A DNA stretch of 64,000 bases from Virgibacillus proomii (GTDB lineage: Bacteria > Bacillota > Bacilli > Bacillales > Amphibacillaceae): contig NZ_FUFN01000010.1 in NCBI RefSeq assembly GCF_900162615.1, forward strand, positions 2,563,879 to 2,627,878, read 5' to 3'. Under the pieces are notes generated by a model, which made no database searches, had not been told where the DNA came from, and worked only from the letters and a program-made list of their open reading frames with translations. The first letter of the stretch is position 1. Every line of letters starts with the position of its first letter. A program made the translations under genes and the position numbers. This document shows, in pieces, positions 6,821-16,354 of this stretch.

Positions 6821-8020
6821 TTAGAAAAGACCGTCGTATGGCGTTTGCTTTTCTTTTGCTGTCACCTTGATCGTTTCAATACCGGAAAATGCTTCTTCCA
6901 TCAGCTTCGAAAAATTATTTTTTGCTTCATATAAATTGGCTTTTTCTCTTTTCGGTTTAGTTTTTGGAGACTTTGGTACAAATATCGTGCAACAATCTTC
7001 ATAAGGAAGAATGGAAGTTTCATATGTACCAATCTCCTGTGCCAAATCGATAATTTCTGTCTTATCCATCGTAATTAACGGACGAATAATCGGGTAATTC
7101 GTTACCTCGTTAATGGTATTCATGCTTTCCATCGTTTGACTCGCAACTTGCCCAAGGTTTTCTCCAGTTGTTAATGATAAAATCGATTGCTGTTCACATA
7201 CTTTTTCGCTAATTCGCATCATCATACGGCGCATGATTGTCATCGCATATCCATCTGGAATTGTTCGAAATATTTCTTGTTGCAGCTTCGTAAATGGAAC
7301 GATATGTACAGAAATAGCTTTTCCATACCGTGTTAATTGCTTTGCTAAATCAAGAACCTTTTGCTTGGCACGCTCACTGGTAAATGGTGGAGAATGAAAA
7401 TGAATTGCCTCTAATTGAACTCCACGCTTCATTGCAAGATATCCTGCTACCGGACTATCGATTCCTCCAGATAACAATAACAACGTTTTTCCGGACGTAC
7501 CAACTGGTAACCCTCCAAGTCCCTGAATCACACTAGAAGTTATATAAGCCGCTTCTTGCCGTATTTCAATCCTAATTTCAACATCAGGCTGATGCACATC
7601 CACAGTAATACCAGTCGTATTCGTTAATAAATGGCTGCCTACTACATGGTTAAATTGCTGTGAACGAATGGGAAATTCTTTGTTAACTCGTTTTACGGTA
7701 ACTTTAAACGTTTTTGCGTGCGTATTTTGCTGTAACGCATAAAGTGCAGCTTGCTTAATCTTTTCGACATCATTTTCTTCTTTTATCGCTAAACTTAAAC
7801 TTTGGATACCGAAAACATGCTTACATTTCTCAATAATTGGTTCCGGATCATGACCATTCAATAGAATGAACATTCTTCCTTGTGTGCGCTTCACTTTTAC
7901 ATTTGGAAAATCATGAAGCTTACTCTGTAGATTTTCCTGTAAACGAATGATAAACGTTTTAATATTTTTTCCTTTTAAAGCCATCTCACCATAACGTATT
8001 AATATATGATCATATTTCAT
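6821..8020 (-). CDS. thiI: tRNA 4-thiouridine synthase ThiI
   Basis: ThiI adenylates U8 of tRNA and inserts sulfur to make 4-thiouridine. The protein (399 residues from the ATG at 8020) has the N-terminal ferredoxin-like and THUMP domains (about 1-165) and a PP-loop ATPase domain with SGGIDSP (184-190). The C-terminal segment EDCCTIFVPKSPKTKPK is typical of Bacillus ThiI. There is no C-terminal rhodanese domain, as in the short B. subtilis protein, so sulfur is presumably received directly from the partner desulfurase. It starts within 10 bases of the end of nifZ, and the GGGGT ribosome binding site lies inside the nifZ stop region. An in-frame ATG at 8026 is the alternative start. Confidence 0.95.
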   Translation of the reverse strand: MKYDHILIRYGEMALKGKNIKTFIIRLQENLQSKLHDFPNVKVKRTQGRMFILLNGHDPEPIIEKCKHVFGIQSLSLAIKEENDVEKIKQAALYALQQNTHAKTFKVTVKRVNKEFPIRSQQFNHVVGSHLLTNTTGITVDVHQPDVEIRIEIRQEAAYITSSVIQGLGGLPVGTSGKTLLLLSGGIDSPVAGYLAMKRGVQLEAIHFHSPPFTSERAKQKVLDLAKQLTRYGKAISVHIVPFTKLQQEIFRTIPDGYAMTIMRRMMMRISEKVCEQQSILSLTTGENLGQVASQTMESMNTINEVTNYPIIRPLITMDKTEIIDLAQEIGTYETSILPYEDCCTIFVPKSPKTKPKREKANLYEAKNNFSKLMEEAFSGIETIKVTAKEKQTPYDGLF

Positions 8021-8026
8021 GTACAT

Positions 8027-9166
8027 CTACCCCATTACTTCTTTTAATTGGCAAATACTTTTTTTCAACGTTGTTATAAATTGCTCTAATTCTTGCATTG
8101 TATTCGTGTATGTCATACTTACTCGTAATGCCGAAGTAGTTCTCACTTTCGGAAAACCGCAGGCTGCAAGTACCTTGCTTTCATCTGTACGTTTGGACGA
8201 GCAAGCTGACTTTGTAGAAATGTATATTCCAGCTTCACCAAGCATATGGATTAATACTTCTGGTTTGATCCCAGGAACTGAAAAATTAATAATATGTGGA
8301 GCAGCATCTATAGGTGTATTAATTGTAACATCCGTAATTTTTCCTAACTCTCTACGAAGATATTGCTGTAATTGATTTAAATGATCTCCACTTCGTTGTT
8401 TCTTTTCTTGTATTAGTCGTAATGCTTTTACCATTGATACCGCACCAGCCAAATTTTCGGTCCCGGACCGGATCATTTGCTCTTGCATTCCACCATGAAA
8501 AAGCGGAAATAACGTAGTCCGGTTTTTGACGTATAATATACCTGTTCCTTTTAGCCCATGAATTTTATGACCAGACATGGTGCAAAGATCAATGCCACTA
8601 TCAGGTAATGGTAATGAAACTTTACCTAATCCTTGCACATTATCCACATGTAAGAATAGCTTTGGATAGTTCTTGGCAATTGCTCCAATTTCAACAATTG
8701 GCTGAATAGAACCTAACTCATTATTTACATGCATGATCGTAATCAAAATAGTATCCTCTCTAATCGCCGCTTTTAAATCTTCAAGTACTATCATACCATC
8801 CTGATTAACCGGTAAATACGTAATTTCAAACCCTAATTTTTCAAGGCTTTGACAAGCTTCATATACAGATGGATGTTCAACCATTGTTGTAATAATATGC
8901 TTTCCTCGGTTTTGGTGTTCAAGCGCAATTCCTTTAATTGCTAAATTATTTCCTTCGGTTCCTCCAGAAGTAAATACAATTTCACTTGCGTCTACATGTA
9001 AAAGTTCCGCAGCCTGTTTCTTCGCTTGATGTAATAGTTTTTCTGATTCTCCCCCTAAGGAGTGAATCGAGGAAGGATTCGCAAAATACGCTGTTGAAAC
9101 TTGTTCAAAACTCTTTAATACTTCTGGATCCGGTTTTGTTGTTGCACTATTATCTAAATAAATCAT
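8027..9166 (-). CDS. nifZ: Cysteine desulfurase NifZ (partner of ThiI)
   Basis: A PLP-dependent cysteine desulfurase of 379 residues. The PLP lysine is K201 in SGHKIHGLKGTG, and the catalytic cysteine is C322 in SACSSK; the N-terminal YLDNSATT strand and TSGGTEGNN loop are standard. In B. subtilis the desulfurase encoded next to thiI (NifZ) delivers sulfur specifically for tRNA thiolation, and the same coupling is seen here. AAGGAG precedes two consecutive ATGs (9169 and 9166); the second gives the family's MIYLDN start with better spacing. The longer open frame to 9202 has no ribosome binding site. Confidence 0.93.
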   Translation of the reverse strand: MIYLDNSATTKPDPEVLKSFEQVSTAYFANPSSIHSLGGESEKLLHQAKKQAAELLHVDASEIVFTSGGTEGNNLAIKGIALEHQNRGKHIITTMVEHPSVYEACQSLEKLGFEITYLPVNQDGMIVLEDLKAAIREDTILITIMHVNNELGSIQPIVEIGAIAKNYPKLFLHVDNVQGLGKVSLPLPDSGIDLCTMSGHKIHGLKGTGILYVKNRTTLFPLFHGGMQEQMIRSGTENLAGAVSMVKALRLIQEKKQRSGDHLNQLQQYLRRELGKITDVTINTPIDAAPHIINFSVPGIKPEVLIHMLGEAGIYISTKSACSSKRTDESKVLAACGFPKVRTTSALRVSMTYTNTMQELEQFITTLKKSICQLKEVMG

Positions 9167-9397
9167 CATTTTACTCCTTATTCCATAATATCTTACATAC
9201 ATTACAGCATCGCACCAGCATTGACGTTTCTCGTCAAATACGATTTGAAAACGATCTATTTTCAGATACTGGAGTTCACTAATTCTATTTATTAAAATAA
9301 CCTAAGGCTAGAGCTCTTGATTATCCTTACATCAGAACCTATAATCTTTCAGGTTACTCCTCGTCTTCTACATTTATTTTTTATGTTCTTAACGTTG

Positions 9398-9431
9398 AAA
9401 AAAGGATATTAGCGAATGAATATCCTTTTTT
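9398..9431 (-). terminator. Terminator of ezrA
   Basis: A 13-bp perfect stem (AAAAAAGGATATT, 9398-9410, with AATATCCTTTTTT, 9419-9431) with an 8-base loop and a built-in T-run, 13 bases beyond the ezrA stop. Symmetric, so it could act in both directions. Confidence 0.85.
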
Positions 9432-9444
9432 CCTCTCTCGATAT

Positions 9445-11139
9445 TTAATTATCAATCGGCTCTTGGTACGCTTCAATCCGTTTTAATGCACCAGGCTCTA
9501 CTTCTTCAACTGCTTTAGCCGCTGTCTCCAAGGCTAACTCATATTCATAATTTCGAAACAGCCGCTCAGCTTCGGCCAGTTTTTCAGCTAAAAGAGGATA
9601 TTGACTGCGATACCGATTGGCATATTGAATGACTTGTTCAGTTAAATAAGCTTGCTCAAGCATGAGATCCGTCTGCTCCATACAATACGAAACTGCATTC
9701 TTTGCATCATTTAACGCTTGCTGAACTTCAGCCATCTCTAAAGGCTGATTTTCTAACGCTTTTACTACACGGTGATTTTTTTCACTCGCCGTTTCAAGCA
9801 AATTCCAAATAAATGTTGGTACTCCTGGTACATTGCTTTTTTTCAGCTTCCGTTGGATATAATATAATTGATTGCGCATTTCCGTCAACTTTTCTTTTGC
9901 TTCTAATTCATCTTTACGAAGATTATGAATGCGTTTTTTAAACTCTTCATGCTTTTCTTCAAGCTTTTCAATCTCCACAAAACCCTCTTCAATTTCAAGG
10001 CGTAATTTGGTATGTGGTACTTTTTTCTGCTCCATCTCTGATACAAAAGCTTCCATTTGTGAGTTTAATTTTGCTATTGATTTCTCTAGTGTTAAATACT
10101 TCTCCATGTCACTATCTTCAAAGTAATACGATTTTTGCAGTTGCTCTACTTCCTCTTTCGTATTACTGAAACTAGCTGTCATTTCTTCCAGTGATTGTTG
10201 ATATGAAGGCATCTTTGTATCTACATAATTTTTAGCGATTGCTTCTTTTTCTAAGAGCTGATACATTTCTTTCATGCGCTCTTCTATCTCTTCAATTATC
10301 ACTTCTGCATTTCTCATATCGCCATTTTCCATTTTTTCAACCATATGTAAAAGTTTTTGTTGATAATTGCGAATTTCTTTTTCAAAAGCAAGATGCTCTA
10401 CTCGATAACCTTCATTTTTCATTTCTTTGACGCCTGTTAGTAGATCATCTAATTGTGAAGGTAACTCCTGCTTACACATCCGAAATAGATGTGGAAATTC
10501 ATGCAGTCTTACTTCCACTGTATCCAAAGATACACGAATTTGCTCGACAAGCTCTCTCGCTTCAAAATAATTGCCATCATCTACTAACTCATAGTAGGAA
10601 GCTACCTGCTTCGTAAGCTCGTCAAGTTTCTTTTCAAAGTAGCTCTCCGCTTTTCCATACTGATAGCGGGTTTGCGATAATTTTTTTCGCAATTCTTTTA
10701 GAGTAGGTTCTACATGCTCCATCTCTTTTCTGCTCTTTTCTTCAGATTCAAGCAGCTCATCCACTTCTTTTAAAATCTCTTCAATTGCTACTTCTACCGA
10801 TTGTAGTATTTTCTCTACTTCCGCTAATGTCTTTTTAGCCTTGGAAAAACGGTAACGATCCGCCATCTCTTCTGCATCGAATAAGTATTCTTCTATATCT
10901 GTCAATTCTTTCGTTACAATATGTTCCCAACGTTCTTTCCAGGCTTCAAACTTATCCTGTGTTTCCCCTGATAAGTTAAGTATTTTAATGCGGGAGAGCT
11001 CAGCATTAATGTTTCGACCGATAATATCCATTTTCCATGCTTCATATTGATCGACAACATCATATATTCTTTTTCTTAAAATAAGTCCTGTAATAATAAG
11101 TGCAATGACTATAAGTATACTGCCAATGATGTATGCCAT
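9445..11139 (-). CDS. ezrA: Septation ring formation regulator EzrA
   Basis: EzrA is a membrane-anchored cytoplasmic protein that restrains FtsZ assembly at the poles and takes part in septum formation. It has one N-terminal transmembrane helix (about residues 4-22), then about 540 residues of charged spectrin-like coiled coils rich in Glu, Lys and Leu, the standard arrangement for this family at its usual length (564). The LRKRIYDVVDQYEAWK segment just after the membrane helix is family-typical. GGGAGG precedes the ATG. Its place before refZ, ytsP, the GGDEF gene and rpsD matches B. subtilis. Confidence 0.96.
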   Translation of the reverse strand: MAYIIGSILIVIALIITGLILRKRIYDVVDQYEAWKMDIIGRNINAELSRIKILNLSGETQDKFEAWKERWEHIVTKELTDIEEYLFDAEEMADRYRFSKAKKTLAEVEKILQSVEVAIEEILKEVDELLESEEKSRKEMEHVEPTLKELRKKLSQTRYQYGKAESYFEKKLDELTKQVASYYELVDDGNYFEARELVEQIRVSLDTVEVRLHEFPHLFRMCKQELPSQLDDLLTGVKEMKNEGYRVEHLAFEKEIRNYQQKLLHMVEKMENGDMRNAEVIIEEIEERMKEMYQLLEKEAIAKNYVDTKMPSYQQSLEEMTASFSNTKEEVEQLQKSYYFEDSDMEKYLTLEKSIAKLNSQMEAFVSEMEQKKVPHTKLRLEIEEGFVEIEKLEEKHEEFKKRIHNLRKDELEAKEKLTEMRNQLYYIQRKLKKSNVPGVPTFIWNLLETASEKNHRVVKALENQPLEMAEVQQALNDAKNAVSYCMEQTDLMLEQAYLTEQVIQYANRYRSQYPLLAEKLAEAERLFRNYEYELALETAAKAVEEVEPGALKRIEAYQEPIDN

Positions 11140-11166
11140 AAAATGCCTCCCAACTAAATTCCTATA

Positions 11167-11507
11167 AGAGGATGTTCAAAAGTTCGTAAAAATGACGCAT
11201 CGAAATTCTTCACACGTTAGAACGAATAAAATTTTTCGCGTTACGTTTAGTCAAGGCAGTTCAAATTTTAAGTTCTACGTATAAGTTCAACCAAGCACTG
11301 TCTGCGCTTTACTTGCTGCTAAATAAGCTTGCTTTATTGGCTTGTTTCTTCTCTGCTCATGTATGCAAATGCCTACACTTGCTACCTGAAATTGAACCGC
11401 CTCGAATTTCGACTGGACAGGACGTGCTAGTGACGTCCCTTACAAAAAGAACGCTCGTAACCTTAGCCAACCTCAATCTTATTTTATCCCCTTTTTGAAC
11501 ACGCACT
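11167..11507. repeat. Second dispersed repeat family, long copy
   Basis: Fills most of the gap between ezrA and refZ. It starts AAGAGGATGTTCAAAAG and ends CCCCTTTTTGAACACGCAC, so the ends are imperfect inverted repeats (GTTCAAAAG / CTTTTTGAAC). It shares an internal block, including GGACAGGACGTGCTAG, with 4674-4801. A 61-codon frame inside it has no support as a gene. Confidence 0.55.
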
Positions 11508-11631
11508 ATAAATAGGATAACGTTCCTAGGATAATTTCTTATCACAAATAAATCTACATATAATAATACCATGTTCATTGCTTGTTTTGCTAAAAAAATA
11601 CAAATAAATTGACGAATTACGGGTAAAAATC

Positions 11632-12255
11632 TTAATTTACCAGATTTGTCTCTTGTGCTACGACAAAATCTAACCATTGATGGATCGTTTTTACATAATT
11701 TTGGACAAATAATTCATGGGAATATTGTCCTATAATTTGGTTTTTCCATTCATTTGGCATCATATATGGAGTAACCAGCATACCTTTTAGTTGCATGTAT
11801 AAATAAGTACGGTCATTAATAGAAGTTGTTCGCTCATTCAACACAGCATAAAAAGCATTGCTAATAAAGTGGTTCTCCTTCGCTAGATAAGTGACAGTCA
11901 TTTCCCTTACAAAAATAGAGTCCAAAGACAGCTCTCGATGTATAAAACAGGAAAATTGATGTTTGCTCTGTTTATACTGTATAATAGTAAAAATTAATTC
12001 CTTAAGCTTATTTAATGGATTTAAATTATGATTCACTTCCAGCGCTGCTTCGATTGTCTCTAAGTATTTTTCATAATATTCCGTTACTGCAAATTCTAAC
12101 AACCCTTGCTTTCCATTAAAATAGTAGCTAATTAGAGATACATTTACATTTGCTTTATCGGCTATATCACGAACGGACGTACCATGAAATCCTTTTTGAA
12201 AAAATAAACTAGAAGCAGCTTCCAGCACCTTTCGTTTTGAGGGATTGATTTTCAT
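11632..12255 (-). CDS. refZ: TetR-type regulator RefZ (YttP)
   Basis: A 207-residue TetR/AcrR-family protein. The N-terminal helix-turn-helix is clear (VLEAASSLFFQKGFHGTSVR, then DIADKANVNVSLISYYF, about residues 10-50). Position between ezrA and ytsP matches B. subtilis refZ. There RefZ binds palindromes near the origin and helps position the septum and trap the right chromosome portion in the forespore. The start ATG at 12255 has AAGGAG nine bases upstream; the TTG at 12264 overlaps that site. I did not find an obvious RefZ operator in the window. Confidence 0.85.
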   Translation of the reverse strand: MKINPSKRKVLEAASSLFFQKGFHGTSVRDIADKANVNVSLISYYFNGKQGLLEFAVTEYYEKYLETIEAALEVNHNLNPLNKLKELIFTIIQYKQSKHQFSCFIHRELSLDSIFVREMTVTYLAKENHFISNAFYAVLNERTTSINDRTYLYMQLKGMLVTPYMMPNEWKNQIIGQYSHELFVQNYVKTIHQWLDFVVAQETNLVN

Positions 12256-12368
12256 ATAACTCAACTCCTTACATCTCTTTTACGACAAATGAGATGATAT
12301 ATCCTGCATTTTTCGCTCGACAAAAAAATATCCTTTGTCGAAATAACGAATCAGAAAGGAAATGTTTC

Positions 12369-12863
12369 ATGTTTCAAACAAGTACGTACTCCGATAATAA
12401 AGAAAAAGATTATCATCTATTAATTCGTCAGTTGCATGCCCTAAGTGAGGATGAACATGAGCATATTGCCATTTTAGCAAATGCGTCTGCATTATTAAAT
12501 CAATTTCTCGATCAAATAAATTGGGTGGGATTCTACCTTTGGAAAGAACAAGACAATGAACTAGTACTTGGGCCGTTTCAAGGTTTACCTGCATGCATCA
12601 GGATTGGATACGGAAAAGGAGTTTGCGGTACAGCTGTAAAAGAAAAAGCAACCCAGCGTATAGCAAATGTTCATGATTTCCCAGGTCATATTGCCTGTGA
12701 CAGTGCTAGTAAATCTGAAATTGTCATACCGATAATGAAAGATGGTAATATTTATGGAGTGCTCGATATTGATAGTCCGATAAAAAATCGATTCGACCAT
12801 GATGACCAAATCTACTTAGAAAAATTCGTTGATGCATTACAAACGCATTTATCCAGTCATTAA
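12369..12863 (+). CDS. ytsP: Free methionine-(R)-sulfoxide reductase (GAF domain), YtsP
   Basis: A single-GAF-domain protein of 164 residues. The three cysteines of fRMsr enzymes are present at C76, C86 and C110 with the spacing of 10 and 24 residues seen in the E. coli enzyme (PACIRIGYGKGVCG and GHIACDS). These enzymes reduce free methionine-R-sulfoxide with thioredoxin. The start is set by the GAAAGGAAA site before ATG at 12369; the longer open frame to 12294 would extend into the refZ promoter region. The gene is divergent from refZ and convergent with the GGDEF gene. Confidence 0.93.
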   Translation: MFQTSTYSDNKEKDYHLLIRQLHALSEDEHEHIAILANASALLNQFLDQINWVGFYLWKEQDNELVLGPFQGLPACIRIGYGKGVCGTAVKEKATQRIANVHDFPGHIACDSASKSEIVIPIMKDGNIYGVLDIDSPIKNRFDHDDQIYLEKFVDALQTHLSSH

Positions 12864-12883
12864 AACATATATTTTACTTTTTA

Positions 12884-12918
12884 GCTAGTGGTAACCTCCA
12901 TTGGGTTCAGCCGCTAGC
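12884..12918. terminator. Bidirectional terminator between ytsP and the GGDEF gene
   Basis: GCTAGTGG (12884-12891) pairs with CCGCTAGC (12911-12918) with one G-U pair, and an inner AACC/GGGTT pair adds stability. It is followed by ATTATTTTATTT on the plus strand and preceded by a run of T/A, so it can serve both convergent genes. Confidence 0.6.
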
Positions 12919-12939
12919 ATTATTTTATTTATAAAAATC

Positions 12940-14709
12940 CTAGGATTTAACAACACTATTTTTCCCCTTGCTTTTTGCTTCGTAAAGAGCTCTGTCGGCA
13001 CGAATAAATAATTCACTTACTGTATCTTTACCAACATCTCCCCAAGAAGAGACCCCACAGGAAACTGTAACCGATGGATCAGTCGAACGCTCTACATGTT
13101 GGCAAATTTTTTTTGCTAAAGCTACGGCATCATCTATTTCCTGATTTGGCGTATAAATTGCAAGCTCCTCCCCACCCCATCTAGAAGGGATCGCCTCTTC
13201 TGCCGTGTATTCATGAATCACATCGGCAACTTGCTTTAATACTTTATCACCAACATGGTGTCCATACGTATCATTTACTCGTTTAAAATCATCAATATCA
13301 AACAATATTAGAGCTCCTTTAGCCGTTGATTTTCTTAATTTTATGATCATTTCTTCTAAATAGCTTCTTGAATAAAGCTTTGTTAAATAATCGGTTATTA
13401 CTGCCTTTTGCAGTTCTTCTTTTAAAATTGCATTAGAGAGAGCTAACGAGCAATGTTGAATCAATGATTGTAATAATTTAAACCGTTCAAAGGAAAAGAA
13501 ATAAGATAATGGATGCATAATAACAACTAATCCGTAAACTTCAAATTCTTGTTGCATTGGAATAATTAACAGTGACCGATATGGTAACCCAGGGTATTCT
13601 TTGTAATTTCCGTAAAATTTTGGACCGTCAATGTTCTCTAATAAGTATGATGCAAATGCACCTCCTTGTGACTTAAAATAACTTGTACTTGCAGCTTCGA
13701 TAGTCGTGTATTCATGGTCACGTTTGAAAATAAATCCAACTTCCATCGCCTGACAAATATCAATGATTTTATTGCGTACGTATTCCATAATCCCTTTTAA
13801 ATCTAAATTAGAATTTAGTTTATGAGTCACATCATTAATTAACTTTAAATCCGAAATTTGATGACTGCTATTTTCCATAAGACTTGCATTCTCTATCGAT
13901 TTTCCAGCAGTTTGAGCAATTTCCATAATAAACTGAACATCATTTTTCTGTAAATATACTCCTTCTTCTTTTACAAGCTGAATAACCCCATATACTCCTT
14001 GATTTCCTGTTAGAGGTGCAAACAATTTATAAATTTGCTCTGAATGTTTCTCTATTTGTACCTCTCCGGAAATAAACGCCATGGAACTGTAGCTCATAGG
14101 CTCTTCATCATTATACGTAATTGGTTGAATCGGACAGTCAATTTCAATATCTGTATCCCGAGATAATAGTAATTGAGTAGTATAGCTTGGATAAAATTGC
14201 GTAATGGCGGTAATGACTTCTTGAACAATCTCCGCTTTATTTTCCATTGTAAACAATCGGATCGATAAGTGATAAAGAAATTTGAATTGACCTTGTTGAT
14301 TCATTCTCCATGTTGCAGCGCGAAGCATCCGTACCACTTCAAATTGCAGCATATTTAATAACAAATGATCCATTTGTTTTTTACTTTCAATATATAGCAC
14401 GTATTCGGCATTTAATTTCATAAAATAGCCATTGACGTTTTTCGCCTCGATCCACTGATGCATTTCCATATGTTCTGGTACAACTCTACTATTAAGGGAT
14501 GGTTCAGAATTGTCCATTTCTACTCTATGAAGCAAGTGATAACCATCTTCACAATAGCGATATATCCCTGTACTTCGAATACCTTCTAGCTGAGCTATCC
14601 GTTCGGTCATGAATGATAAGCTTTTTTCTAAACATTGACTCGAGGCAATCGTTAGCAATTCAAAATAAGCCTTATGTAATTGTTGCTTCACATGTTTTAA
14701 ATTCATCAT
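12940..14709 (-). CDS. ytrP: GGDEF protein with GAF-like regions (YtrP-type)
   Basis: A cytoplasmic protein of about 589 residues with two sensor-like regions (a divergent N-terminal part and a GAF-like segment about 290-425) followed by a C-terminal GGDEF domain (about 430-589). The signature is GGEEL at residues 512-516, and the preceding ILFDIDDFKRVNDTYGHHVG segment is standard, so diguanylate cyclase activity is plausible. No RxxD inhibitory site is visible five residues before GGEEL. No transmembrane helix. The start is uncertain: ATG at 14709 or 14706, or GTG at 14715, with a weak GGTG site. Gene order matches B. subtilis ytrP before rpsD. Confidence 0.85.
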   Translation of the reverse strand: MMNLKHVKQQLHKAYFELLTIASSQCLEKSLSFMTERIAQLEGIRSTGIYRYCEDGYHLLHRVEMDNSEPSLNSRVVPEHMEMHQWIEAKNVNGYFMKLNAEYVLYIESKKQMDHLLLNMLQFEVVRMLRAATWRMNQQGQFKFLYHLSIRLFTMENKAEIVQEVITAITQFYPSYTTQLLLSRDTDIEIDCPIQPITYNDEEPMSYSSMAFISGEVQIEKHSEQIYKLFAPLTGNQGVYGVIQLVKEEGVYLQKNDVQFIMEIAQTAGKSIENASLMENSSHQISDLKLINDVTHKLNSNLDLKGIMEYVRNKIIDICQAMEVGFIFKRDHEYTTIEAASTSYFKSQGGAFASYLLENIDGPKFYGNYKEYPGLPYRSLLIIPMQQEFEVYGLVVIMHPLSYFFSFERFKLLQSLIQHCSLALSNAILKEELQKAVITDYLTKLYSRSYLEEMIIKLRKSTAKGALILFDIDDFKRVNDTYGHHVGDKVLKQVADVIHEYTAEEAIPSRWGGEELAIYTPNQEIDDAVALAKKICQHVERSTDPSVTVSCGVSSWGDVGKDTVSELFIRADRALYEAKSKGKNSVVKS

Positions 14710-14804
14710 TTTCACCAGCTATCATTTAGTTTTTAAATGCTATGCATTCTTGTACAACTAAGTTCCATTATAGGAAATCATGCATAAAATACTTTTTATA
14801 ATAA

Positions 14805-15010
14805 AAAGTGAAACGTCATTCCGGCGGCAAACAGTAGACCAAAGGCTACCACCTTGAAAAAAACTCTGTCACGATGTAGTACGGTGGACATTTTTCTTGT
14901 TCTTTAAGATCTGATGAGTCGCTGGGAAGTTGCTTGTCCTTAGCTTTTTCTTCAAGCGGTGTTGCTGGCGAAGTTTTACTAATCCTATCAACCTAAACCC
15001 ACGCTGCTTT
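14805..15010 (+). repeat. Divergent relative of the structured repeat
   Basis: Begins AAAAAGTGAAACGTCATTCC like a repeat unit, then runs into sequence resembling the copies at 5725-5975 and 23218-23460 (GACCAAAGG, CACCTTGAAA, TTTTTCTTG). It lies between the GGDEF gene and the rpsD promoter. No coding potential is seen. Confidence 0.45.
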
Positions 15011-15146
15011 TAGATGCCATCTTGTAGCTTGAATTTTATATATATGAGCTATTAATATGGAATAAATAGCTTATTAAACTTATTATAACTTATGTAGGTC
15101 TTTTTTCCTATGCTTTAATTTATCGAAATCTATTTTCAATAAGTAG

Positions 15147-15175
15147 TTGACTTCTCTTTGTAAAAATTATATACT
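15147..15175 (+). promoter_or_regulatory. SigA promoter of rpsD
   Basis: TTGACT (15147-15152) and TATACT (15170-15175) are separated by exactly 17 bases. The transcript would start near 15182, giving a 5' leader of about 180 nt before rpsD. Confidence 0.75.
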
Positions 15176-15181
15176 ATTCGT

Positions 15182-15365
15182 TGTGTAAAATAATAAAGTA
15201 GCCTTAGTGATCTGGCGCTTGTAACCATGTTGTTCCTCTACTTCACAGAGGTGTATCGTGTAACTCTTAGCTGCTGGAGCGATGGTACATGAAAACAATA
15301 TGAGCAAGTGTATAGAACACGCTCTTTTATTTTATACAAATAAAAGAAAAAGGAGGAAATGTCTT
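15182..15365 (+). ncRNA. Candidate ribosomal protein S4 autoregulatory leader
   Basis: The 184-nt untranslated leader of rpsD can form several hairpins, including one with stem GAGC..GTGT / ACAC..GCTC (15302-15324) followed by TTTTATTTT. In Firmicutes S4 binds a structured rpsD leader to repress its own synthesis. Length, position and hairpin-rich content fit, but I did not align it to the known consensus. The open frame upstream from 15282 in phase with rpsD is leader, not coding. Confidence 0.55.
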
Positions 15366-15968
15366 ATGGCTCGCTATACTGGACCAATATGGAAAAAGTC
15401 ACGTCGTCTTGGCATTTCATTAACCGGAACTGGTAAAGAATTAGATAAACGACCTTATGCACCAGGTCAACATGGACCAAATCAACGTAAGAAAATATCT
15501 GAATATGGTTTACAACAACAAGAAAAGCAAAAATTACGTTTTATGTATGGTTTAAATGAGCGTCAATTCCGTACGTTGTTTAACCGAGCAGGTAAAATGA
15601 AAGGTGTTCACGGTGAGAACTTCATGCTATTGCTTGAATCCCGTCTTGATAACCTTGTTTACCGCCTTGGCTTTGCTCGTACGCGTAGACAAGCTCGTCA
15701 GCTAGTTAACCATGGTCACATCACTGTTGATGGTGCTCGTGTTGATATTCCATCTTACTTGGTAAAACCCGGTCAAGTTATTGGCTTACGTGAAAAATCC
15801 AAGAACTTGGATATCGTTAAAGAAGCGCTCGAAGTGAATAATTTTGTTCCTGACTATTTAACACTAGATGAAAATAAATTAGAAGGAACATTCACTCGTT
15901 ACGCAGAACGTGAAGAACTTCCTGCTGAAATTAACGAATCCTTAATCGTTGAGTTCTACTCACGTTAA
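15366..15968 (+). CDS. rpsD: 30S ribosomal protein S4
   Basis: A primary 16S rRNA-binding protein and assembly initiator of the small subunit. The 200 residues match the family length and begin MARYTGPIWKKSRRLG. The S4 RNA-binding domain is at about 90-155 (SRLDNLVYRLGFARTRRQAR, then LVNHGHITVDGARVDIPSY), and it ends LIVEFYSR. AAAAGGAGGAAA precedes the ATG. It is monocistronic, as in B. subtilis, with its own strong promoter, structured leader and terminator. No zinc-binding cysteines are present. Confidence 0.98.
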   Translation: MARYTGPIWKKSRRLGISLTGTGKELDKRPYAPGQHGPNQRKKISEYGLQQQEKQKLRFMYGLNERQFRTLFNRAGKMKGVHGENFMLLLESRLDNLVYRLGFARTRRQARQLVNHGHITVDGARVDIPSYLVKPGQVIGLREKSKNLDIVKEALEVNNFVPDYLTLDENKLEGTFTRYAEREELPAEINESLIVEFYSR

Positions 15969-15994
15969 TATTTATATGACGCAGAGAATAACAC

Positions 15995-16040
15995 TAAAAG
16001 CCTTAGAAATGTTGGTTTATCAATGTTTCAAGGCTTTTTT
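15995..16040 (+). terminator. Terminator of rpsD
   Basis: AAAAGCCTT (15995-16003) pairs with AAGGCTTTT (16029-16037), extended by GAAA/TTTC inside, and ends in TTTTTTATTTT. Confidence 0.85.
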
Positions 16041-16142
16041 ATTTTATGGCACTTTGCAGGATAATGCAGTAAAATGAATGTGTTTTCGGCTGATTTTTGG
16101 CCAATCAAATAAAGCGTGGGCAGACGCATATGAAGGAAAAAC

Positions 16143-16325
16143 CTAACGGTTCAGCTGTTCAAGATACTCTATAATATGCTTTCTAAACCTCCTAAGGCCA
16201 TAATCTTCTTTAGTCACATAAGGTGCATTTTTATCTTAATAGAACGTTTCGTTCATATACTCTATTTCTTCTCTATAAAATTCTAAAGCTGCAAGCAATT
16301 TATTTTCTAATTCTTTAATCGACAT
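16143..16325 (-). pseudogene. Small gene interrupted by a stop codon
   Basis: An ATG at 16325 with an AGGGGGG ribosome binding site opens a frame of 29 codons (MSIKELENKLLAALEFYREE...) ending in TAA at 16238-16236. The same frame continues without another stop for 30 further codons (DKNAPYVTKEDYGLRR...) to TAG at 16145-16143. The simplest reading is a 60-residue helical protein disrupted by one nonsense mutation. I do not recognise the family. It directly follows the terminase-like relic, so it may be of prophage origin; sequencing error or a shortened functional protein are alternatives. Confidence 0.5.
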
Positions 16326-16354
16326 ATATTTAATTCCCCCCTAAAAAATAAAAC

